Shown in pieces: positions 55,746 to 64,000 of a stretch of DNA of 64,000 nt. Position 1 is the stretch's first letter. Each line of letters starts with the position of its first letter. This DNA is from Morinoia aosen (Eukaryota > Arthropoda > Malacostraca > Amphipoda > Talitridae). Under the pieces are notes generated by a model that was not told the origin of the DNA, did not search any database, and worked only from the letters and a program-made list of their open reading frames with translations. The DNA lies in the NCBI GenBank assembly GCA_030386875.1, contig CM059576.1, forward strand, positions 64,107,581-64,171,580. The letters are read 5' to 3'. The position numbers were made by a program, and so were the translations under genes.

Positions 55746-57779
55746 GATTGAAAACATTTATCTATAAATGAGAATTCGTTTTATCAAGTTAATGATAATC
55801 AAGATGTTGCCAGTCAAACACATGACTTTATTTAAACATTATTCATCGGAAATAGAAATGTAATAAGTTCGATTCGTGGCTTATTCATCTTAAATTACAA
55901 CAAGACTCTCTAAAAGCTAATTAAGAATCATTCAGTTAATGTGCGCACATTTGTGAATAAAATACTCTAATTTTCTAGTGACAAGAGCACAAAATAACAA
56001 TTATGTCATCTATGCTATATATCCCACGGGCAACTGCACCCACTTAAGATGAAGTCCAAAAAAACGTAATGGTTATTTCGTGATAAATACGACTACCTAT
56101 TCGAAAATTTTGGCTAGATGTTTATTCATTAACTTTACAAGAATGAGTTCACATGATGTTTTACATTTAAAAAACCTTAATTCGCTAAAAAATATAAATT
56201 ACTTGATTTGACCAATACACTTTAATCAAAGCCACTTGATGCACTTCAACGAAAAAATATGTAGCTAGGCTATTTCATTTTTCCAAATCGTCTTTATGCA
56301 TATTCGATACGTAAGAGTAAAAGATGTCGAATAACGACCCCATACTCATAAACGCAGAATTTTTAAATCTATATTTTGTTTTCAATATTAATCCCTGATA
56401 TTGCAAGTTCCTAAGTTCATATTTCAACGTAAATGCGCACAAATAAAAGTGTTGTCAACAAGGCATCGTCACTGGGATTATAATTTTTTAATTTGTATTT
56501 ATAGAAATTATGAAACATCGATTACCGCATCAAAGCGCCAGCTTTTTTATAGTTTTCTCTCGATGATTTGTTTCGACTATTGAAATGAGTATTGCGATAC
56601 CAAACATGCGAATCTACTAAGTATCTTTATCTCATATTTTAAAAACAAATGATAGTTTCTACAACTTTTAGGAAACAAACTGCTCGAAATTATTTTCTCT
56701 GTCTTACATTATATTCATAAGTTACGAAAATAGAGCAGTGGCTTGCAACTAACAGCCTGTAAATAACATTTTCTTTACCCATTTTTGGTTTTTATGATCG
56801 GAAAACTCTTTTCTAAAATGACGCTTTCCAATTTCTTTTAGTATACAAATGAATAAATGAAAACTTATATTCAAAGCGTGATACTTCTTAGCACGCGTTA
56901 CACGGTCGTCCAACCAATTCATGTTCGAAGACTTTTGTGACATTACAGAAATAATTGAAGATTTGTGTGCAGAGTCCATCAAAACTAACGGCAATGGATG
57001 TTCGAATAGTATGACAGAGCACGTAGAAATTTTAATTGGTGAAAAATATTATCAAAAAGCATCAATTTCTGAACAATCATGTTCCGGCAATGAGCATGTA
57101 ATAACTATTTGCAATAGAGGATGCACCAACTTTTGAATTTACCCTTCTAGATCTTTTGTGTGACCACAAAAATTAATATTTCTATTAATGATACCTTCAT
57201 TTCTAATATACTTCAAACAGTGAGCTTATACAATTTTTTTTCTACAGTCATTAGTACTATTACCGGTACCTGAGGAAAATAATATTTTAGCTACTCGGCC
57301 TTAGCGAAAATGAATGTCTCTATTCTATTCATGAAATTAAAGTACATCCAAAATGTTGTGAACACTATAGCTAAATACTCCAAATAACATTCATGTATAA
57401 ATTGAGTTAGAAGCGACACTATGACAGAAATATTTTATTTCTTTGCACACTTTTCTTCTGAAATGCGCGCTTTTTTACATGTTATCGTATTAAGAAATAA
57501 TTAAAAATTTAAAACAAAAGTGTTGTACCCTTACATCAATCCCTGCAAGTGGTTCAACTTCATTGCTTCTTTTGGTAATTTGCTAAGCACTCATAATTAT
57601 TAACGTTTTGCATTGATACCTCCTCTGGATGATTATTCTTTGAGTGATGATTCAAAGCGGATAATGGTATGCGTCAGTCCGATCTCGGAAGTTATGAGGT
57701 TCGAAGGCCCATAAGGTCAAAGACCGGCGAGCCATTTTAGAGATCCGATCGAAGACACGTCAAAAAAGGGTCCGAATTA
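55746..57779. other. Gene-free AT-rich stretch
   Basis: No gene recognised. Short open frames at 56401 and 56921 on plus and 56749 on minus have no family support. Confidence 0.4.
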
Positions 57780-58440
57780 CCCGGACAAAACAGAGTAATT
57801 TCTGAACCAGAAGACGTACAGTCTTGAAATTAGTACCAAATTAATGCTCGTGACGAGTACAACATTTACAAGTATTGAAAAAAATTTTCACGCCCCCGTT
57901 GGGGGCAGAAAGCTAGGCTCTTGTGGCCTCTCAATGGTCGTCCGATTTTCTCGATTTACCTCATTTTCTCCCATCATTAATTTCTAAACTATTGCACCTA
58001 CGAATTTGAAATTGGTTTCATTATAAAGATCGATTTATTCTCCACCTGTGAGTGTATAATAAAACTGTCCTACGTTCCATGGGGAGGCATGGATAGATGT
58101 TTTCCTACCCTCTGAGTGGTCGACAGATTTTCGCGATTAACCTCATTTTCACCCATCATTAATTTCTAAACTATTGCACCTAAAAATTTGAAATTAGTCT
58201 CCTTATAAAGATCGATTTATTCTCCACCTGTGAGTGTATAATAAAACTGTCCTACATTCCCTGGAGAGGCATGGATAGATGTTTTCCTACCCTTTGAATG
58301 GTCAGCCGATTTTCTCTATAAGGCTCATTTGACACGGTTATAATTCCTGAACTGTTGCACCTAAAAACTTGAAATTGGTCTCATTATAAATATCGATTCA
58401 TTCTCCAACTCTGAGTGTATAATAAAACTGTCATACGCTT
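57780..58440. repeat. About 182-bp satellite, three clear units plus one diverged
   Basis: Copies of TTATAAAGATCGATTTATTC occur at about 58021, 58203 and 58384, giving periods of 182 and 181 bp. Each unit also has CTAAACTATTGCACCTA, GAGTGTATAATAAAACTGTC and TTTTCCTACCCT followed by TGGTCG/TGGTCA. A diverged earlier unit starts at about 57790. Divergence increases toward both ends. Confidence 0.88.
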
Positions 58441-58680
58441 CCTGGGGGATGACAAAGAGCAAGGTTCTCCAGCTTCTCCTAGCCCGATAATCCGCGCTTT
58501 CAAATGCCGCCCTCACCTAACTTATGACGTGCTGTTTGAATTCTGGTCCATAGCCATGTCGTTCTGGGCACACTCACACACATCGTGGGTCTTCGAATCC
58601 CGGAGGTGACAAATGTTTTTCTCAGTTGAGAATGATCATTTTCATGTTTTTGTTACTCATGTAGACTTTTGTGAGGCAAT
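58441..58680. other. Short spacer between satellite and hAT copy
   Basis: Nothing recognised. Confidence 0.4.
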
Positions 58681-59699
58681 ATTATAAGTAGAGCTGTGCC
58701 AATGCATAACTTGCATATATGCACTCAAAGAGATGTGCAGAATGTTTTATGCAATGCAAAAAATTATCTTGTGCATATGCAAAATCACATATGCGATTAC
58801 GCATATACACTATAACAGATGTAATATGCAAAGTGCTTTATGCATATGCATAATGTAATGTTAGGCGAGTGGTGTAATTTGATTGTCTTGTTTTTAAGGG
58901 AAAACTGCAAATTTGTTCATTAATTCAGAAATTTTGTACATTTATGGGACCTCTCGCATACATAATACTCTCAGTTGCAAGCAACACCACAAGTTTCACC
59001 CGGTGCACTGTCGTCAATACCTGATCCCCAGGTTACCTTCTTGACCTGTTCTTCAGTTGTTAAATATGGTTCATCAATAAAATACAATAGAGGTGTTCGA
59101 ACTGAAATTAATGCAGTTTCAAGTTTTTAAGACTTTTATAGCGTGATAGTTTTGTACATCTAGTGATAGTTTTCTTGTTCTCTTCTACACATAGGCCTAC
59201 CTATACGCATAAAAGTGTTCAAGTGAAAATACAACTGTGAAATTTGTATCAATTTCCGAAACATTCGTATTCATTGAAGTAATAATAAATACCTCTGTTA
59301 TGCTCTGCCTGTTCATTAAAAATGAGAAGAAACTCAACAAAGTAATCCCTCTAATTCCGGACATCCAACGAATTCCCAAAGTTTGCATCATTAAAGTGAT
59401 TTCGCTTTCTGGACTTAGATAGGGGCAATCAAATCTGCAATTGAAATTTAGAGATTATATACTGATATGAATATTCCTACAATACGTCGTTATTCAAAAC
59501 CTAATGCGAATGTTTGGTATTCTGGGATCTCCGAAATGAGAGGCATTACGTAGAGGAAAATTATGATAATTTTTTTCAAATTTTGTTATTAATTTTCGTA
59601 TTGAAATTTAGCGATATATTTGATAATATGTAGATGATTGAAGAAGTGAACCAATTTCTAATACTATTCTAATGATTATCATTATTTATTAGTTAAGCC

Positions 59700-59819
59700 A
59701 TGCCCAAAGTACCCCAAAGTGTAAGGAATGATACTCTCATGAATGAATTCCCAGAATATGACTCTGGGGGCGGAAATCTGTACAATACTTATGGCGGGAA
59801 AACTGTTCGTTTATCGTGA
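59700..59819 (+). pseudogene. hAT transposase N-terminal fragment, zinc ligands lost
   Basis: A 39-codon frame starts MPKVPQSVRNDTLMNEFPEYD and continues GNLYNTYGGKTVRLS. The start codon is kept, unlike copy 1, but both Cys of the CxxC pair (YCTYC in copy 1) have become Asn and Gly. The two copies therefore lost different parts of the same ancestral protein. Confidence 0.65.
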
Positions 59820-59959
59820 AACATAATAAGAGTATACACTGATATTGTCCAAATATCGGCTGAGACTTCATAGTTATCAAATACGATAATAATCCTTTTG
59901 GTTCAGCATGAAGTTAACAAAAATTAACATTTTCATCTACGATAAATTCACAGAAAGCT

Positions 59960-60035
59960 GGTAGCTCACTATGACTACTGTAAGTTCCCTTCCGTGAAGG
60001 TGTCGCGGGTTCGAAGTCCATCGCTGCCCGGCCAT
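59960..60035 (+). repeat. tRNA-like SINE head inside hAT copy 2
   Basis: Contains CCCTTCCGTGAAGGTGTCGC and a box B-like GGGTTCGAAGTCC at the position matching the SINE of copy 1. The SINE body is deleted, along with the neighbouring hATC segment. Confidence 0.6.
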
Positions 60036-60534
60036 TTTTGCATGGCTATCCAACGTAACCACATAAGTCAAGCCTTGTTTCACTTTGGAATCCAGTGAAT
60101 ATTTTCATGTTTTCTTCATTAGCCGCAAATGCATGATATTTTAAATATTGAAGACTATCGTAAAAAATAATTACCTTACGGTTCAATATTTGATATATCG
60201 CACAAGTTCCAACTACCTGCAGTCCTTCATTCAGCCGTCGCATATTGCTTGCATATAAATGCGAGTACTGTGCATACGACACTCCGCAATCGCATATATC
60301 TAACCTGAAGCAGCACATTTTAAGCGCTGACAATTTCACATACGCGTCCATATATGCATGTGCATATTGGCACAGCTCTAATTATAAGCATTATTAGGTT
60401 TCCTCAAAGCGTTACTGCAGAAATAGAAAGTTAGTATCAAGTTCTTGGTTGGAAAAGTTATGCCAATATGCCAATACAAAATATGCCAATACAAGCGCGC
60501 CCCAACGAGAGTGTTCTCAACTATCCGCAGTTTT

Positions 60535-60695
60535 GGACAGCTGCGCCGCATCAAGTTGCGGCCGAAATTGCAATCGCAACTTTTTTCTGTTGCAGTTGCG
60601 GTTGCGCCGCAATAATTTTTGGAAAGTTGAGAATCTGTTGCGATCGCAACAATTTTCGACGTGTCGGGCCGCAACTCGCAACCGCAACATCACGA
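60535..60695. repeat. Dense cluster of GTTGC/GCAAC motifs
   Basis: At least a dozen GTTGC or GCAAC (often GTTGCGG or CGCAAC) motifs on both strands in 160 bp, making the segment rich in local inverted repeats. No tandem period is fixed. Confidence 0.6.
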
Positions 60696-60880
60696 TGTCA
60701 ATTTAATTTGCAAAATAACTTCAATAAAGTTCAATACGCGTTTCATTCTCGTTTGAAACTAACCCGTACAGGGTACAACCCATCTGGCAACTGTTTATTA
60801 TTAGCATTAGGCGATACAGTGGTACAAAACACTCACTCGAATTAAAAATTGCAAGTAAACATATAAAATAGAACGTTTCG

Positions 60881-62052
60881 AGCATTCGCTCATTTTCAGC
60901 AAAAAACAAATCCACCTGAAAAGACATGAAATGATTTAGATTGATGATTAATTGAAAAAACCTAAAAACTACTGGTTAACTATTGATAACGGAAAATTAC
61001 TAAGCTGGTTGTTTGAAATCGGCTTATATTTAAAAATGAATAAATAGTAAAGACTCCAAAATTCTTGAATCGGTGGCAAATTTAGATCTGGTAAGAATTT
61101 TAAAATCACTGATGTCAAACGGGCTATTACAATGCTCTGAATGATCCCTAAAGCGGCTCATACACGATCAATTATATTGTACAAGTCTGGATTGCACAAT
61201 GTAATTGACAATTTTCAGTTAGCCGCACACGATCAATATACATGCGCAAAAAAAGTAGTTTGTTCTGCTACAAAGTTGGCTGATATACCTGGTCCGTTCC
61301 AGCGCCAGATATTTCTGAATCCAAAACTGTTCTCAGTTCTTTGCGATAGTTGGTCCTATAGGCATTTATCTTTTTTTACATCTCTTTTTATGGAATTTGA
61401 GTATTTTTCCTGGAATTTTTCCACCAAGACAGCATAAGCTGCATCTTTCTTTGGCCTGTTTGAGTAATCATCACTTTTTACTTTCCATAAAGCTGGTAAA
61501 GTTTTATGAACTTGTAAACATTCAAATACGAATTCCCTGTCTTCTTTTTCATACACTTTAATTGTAGGCTACTTACTCAATCTGAAACAGAAAATAGTTT
61601 AGCTTGCACAATACCATTGAAGGGCAGCATACACAGTCAAATAATTGCGCAATGCTAGAGACTTGCGCAAAAAATATCAAGCAGAACTTGATTTACTCAA
61701 TACAATTGCGCAAGTCCTCAATATCGCCCATACACGGTCAATTTAATTGACAATTGAGGGTATTGACAATGATGTTGCGCAATATAATTGATCGTGTATG
61801 GGCCGCTTAACAACTGAATGCGAAGACTAGATTTTAAAATCCTCACCAGATCTAAATTTGCCACCGATTTAAGAATTTTTGAGTCTTAATTCATTTTAAA
61901 AAATAAACCAATTCTAAATAACCACCTTAGTTCTTTTCCGTTATCAAGAGTTAAGCGGTAGTTTTTAGGGTCATTTTTTTCAATTTATCATCAATGTAAT
62001 TCATTTCATGTCTTTTCACGTAAACTTGTTTTTTGCTGATGATGAGCGAAGG
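60881..62052. mobile_element. Foldback element with about 300-bp inverted arms
   Basis: The left arm (60881-61180) matches the reverse complement of the right arm (61779-62052) over most of its length, including GGTGGCAAATTTAGATCTGG and CATACACGATCAATTATATT. The 598-bp centre repeats a related motif (GC(C/A)CATACACGGTCAATTT and variants at about 61227, 61624 and 61728) and holds a MADF-domain fragment. MADF/Myb-like proteins are the second gene of PIF/Harbinger elements, so this may be a Harbinger derivative. No target duplication was identified. Confidence 0.65.
61356..61580 (-). pseudogene. MADF-domain (Myb/SANT-like) fragment
   Basis: The minus-strand frame reads KEDREFVFECLQVHKTLPAL, then WKVKSDDYSNRPKKDAAY and EKFQEKYSNSIKRDVKKDK. 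The spacing of hydrophobic residues and the LW-x(4)-DY-R pattern fit the MADF DNA-binding domain. The frame ends after KKDKCL, before the last helix and the NLR-type end of the domain. It is probably a remnant of a transposon accessory protein and not a host gene. Confidence 0.65.
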
Positions 62053-64000
62053 CTCTCAACTTCCATTTCTTACGATTCTTATCCAGTCTCGAGAATATCT
62101 TTTAATTATAAGTGTTTTATACCATATATCCTTTCTTAGTGACTTATAATGCGACATTACAGAAAGCGGAGTATAAGAAGGCAGAGTACTGTTCAAGAAA
62201 AGTAAACACTAAAAAACATTGAACACTAAAAAAGACACTGATCGAAGATTGACATTTTCGTGATTTGAATGTGTTTCAGCATTATTCTTTAAAATGCTAC
62301 TGTGAGGTTTATCATACCTATGCTCAGATTTAAAGAAGAAACGCCGTTTCTATCAGAAGACTTTCGTTTGTCTAAACTAAATAAAGTATGAAAAGCACGA
62401 AAGTAAAAAATAGACTTAAAAATCGGAACATCAATTTCCTAGCTTCTATAAATATGAAATCACCAATGCACATCCTCAAAAGTTCAAAAGAAAATATTTA
62501 ACTCAAAAAGTTTAAACGCGTCGGGCTTGAAGGAATAAAACATCCGTTTTTCGCAATTAAAAACTGTTGAACTGATAAACGAAACTACCACCGTAAGGGA
62601 GGAAAACTGAGAACACCATCGCTTAATTAAGCAAAGTTCGCAATCGCTTGTTTGTGTGAGTACAAAAACACTCGAACATCCACGTCTCCCGAGAAACACG
62701 AAAAATGGAAACATTAAAGAAGACCCGCCTTCAACACCAAGGCCGTCGCAGTTGTCCACGAGCATCTACGATGACATAGTTTCACTCGAAATAATAACCA
62801 ACGTTCAAAGAATATTAGAGCAAATAGAAAGCGGTCTTATTACATGCAACGTCACCTTTTAGTCATTACATTCAATGTGCACAAGTGTAGCAAACACAGC
62901 TGTTACGGAATATGCTAGGTTTAATTAATTAAGACTTCTCAAAGCATCGTGAGTCGTGCTAGCGCGTGTCATTCATATAGACTCGATACTCGGTTCACCT
63001 ATGTAACTTACAGCCTCGAAGTGCTCACTACGCACGTTTAGAATTAAGAGAGCGACATCAATCCGAATTTAAACTTCAACGCGTGAGACAATGCAAGTCA
63101 CCCTATAAATTATCTATGTAGTACAAATCGGTGAGCAAACAACACAACGTTGCACACACGTCTAAAACAAAAATATTTTAAATGAAATAAGTACATTTAT
63201 ATTCCATACCATATCATTAATGGTTATCATTTTGCTCGATCATAATAACCATATTACAAATTTCATTTGCGAGATTACGATATGGTTCAATACGTGCGGC
63301 CCAAATGTTGTCTCTGCCCGAGAGACTTTAATGTTTTTGATATTTTCTCACGCACAGATAACCGTAAGAAATTGAGAGAATGAGCGAGAAAGATGAAGGA
63401 AAAAAAAGATATGTAGAACAAGGAGAGGATATTGCACAATATGTTAAAAATTAAATTATAAGCTCTCAATCGTAATACTTACGCGTAAATTTCTCTGAAT
63501 CTAAAAATTGAATTCCGGGCAGGATTTCTCCAGCCTTCGGAATCGACTTATTTCTTTACTAGATCGACTATACTGAAAATGCGTGATTAGTTTCCGGTAA
63601 ATTTCATTTTTAAAATCGACACTATTGCCTTCAAGCGTTTTCAAAAAGTTCATTTCACTCTCCATGTTCATTTATAACTTTAAAGAATGTTGACATATAA
63701 AAGAGTGTCTTTTTTATTCATAAATTTAAACGTCACTCTTTCACTACAAACAATTACAGCACCCTTTAAATACCTCAGACAAGTTGAACCTGGCCCTAAG
63801 GCAGCTGCAACGATACTAGAGATTCAATGCCATCACGAACATATGACCGACCGCGGAAAAAAACGAAGTGAGCTCTCACGACACCTAAATAGTGAGAGTG
63901 TTCCTGCAACGTCAGGACAACTGCTCTAATGTCAGGATCACTCCATACCATGATGATAAACATTGTCATTAGGTAGAGGCAGTATAGCAAACGTGGAGTC
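62053..64000. other. Unassigned end of window
   Basis: No gene or repeat recognised with confidence. Open frames of 60-93 codons occur on both strands without domain support. Confidence 0.4.

Larger units (their letters stand above)
58689..60380 (+). mobile_element. Complete non-autonomous hAT element, copy 2
   Basis: 1692 bp. The left end TAGAGCTGTGCCAAT and the right end ATTGGCACAGCTCTA are perfect inverted repeats over 15 bp, with weaker similarity inward. An exact 8-bp target duplication ATTATAAG lies at 58681-58688 and 60381-60388. Terminal YARNG plus an 8-bp duplication are hAT hallmarks. The interior aligns with window copy 1 but has lost the hATC segment. It retains a BED-finger relic and the head of the tRNA-like SINE. 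Confidence 0.93.

Noticed and set aside
57665..57720. A 5S rRNA-like phrase (GTCCGATCTCGGAAGTTATG)
   Set aside because: About 20 bases resemble 5S rRNA, but the sequence on both sides does not continue the match, so neither a 5S gene nor a 5S-derived SINE is supported.
1..64000. A CRISPR array or bacterial defence system
   Set aside because: The tandem arrays have no unique spacers of fixed length, and all recognisable proteins are eukaryotic transposable-element proteins.

Overview
The window looks like gene-poor, repeat-dominated chromosomal DNA from an arthropod, most likely an insect. Supporting signs are an intact BEL/Pao retrotransposon, a Ty3/Gypsy element, piggyBac, hAT and CACTA-type DNA transposon relics, degenerate runs of TTAGG (the usual arthropod telomere unit), AT-rich non-coding DNA, and no recognisable bacterial operon. 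I cannot name the species. I found no intact host protein gene, rRNA or tRNA gene. Almost everything recognisable is a mobile element, a fragment of one, or a tandem array.

Layout. 1-1842 is a decayed hAT element running in from outside the window, with BED-finger and hATC dimerisation remnants and a tRNA-headed SINE inside it. 2270-4020 is a 28-bp minisatellite of about 60 units. 5968-7015 is G-rich DNA followed by a 26-bp GC-rich minisatellite with a CACGTG core. 7086-7354 is a small MITE. 7.8-11.6 kb is mostly non-coding with several copies of a dispersed SINE-like family, called family A here. 12426-20206 is an intact, young BEL/Pao retrotransposon (1930-codon gag-pol, 536-bp LTRs differing at two sites by eye) that landed in the tail of a family A copy. 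20.2-22.3 kb holds more family A copies and a 63-bp tandem repeat. 22965-24060 is a tandem array joined to a LINE reverse transcriptase relic on the minus strand.

26.3-31.83 kb is a CACTA/EnSpm-like transposase pseudogene, followed directly by a DUF4806-type pseudogene with splice-like junctions and, 2 kb further on, a field of subterminal repeats. 33102-36069 is a dead piggyBac element with TTAA-type ends and a perfect 33-bp hairpin in its coding region. 42002-50934 is a Ty3/Gypsy element on the minus strand with 157-bp LTRs and an AAAG target duplication. It has lost the core of its RT, carries a SINE inside pol, and keeps a 96-residue third ORF with a myristoylation-type N terminus and one membrane span. 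51.1 kb has a possible Penelope-like tail. 54020-54547 is a 528-bp MITE with TTAGG-rich interior. 55369-55732 is the best family A copy, with a 13-bp target duplication. 57.8-58.4 kb is a 182-bp satellite. 58689-60380 is a complete non-autonomous hAT copy with a perfect 8-bp target duplication. 60881-62052 is a foldback structure around a MADF-domain fragment.

The elements are layered: BEL in family A, SINE in Gypsy, and SINE in hAT before that hAT copied itself. This gives a relative order of activity. The most promising leads for something new are the Gypsy third ORF, the pairing of the CACTA-like transposase with a DUF4806 gene, and family A with its TAATCT-type tail. All of this was read by eye, so identities, unit counts and edges of diverged repeats are approximate.
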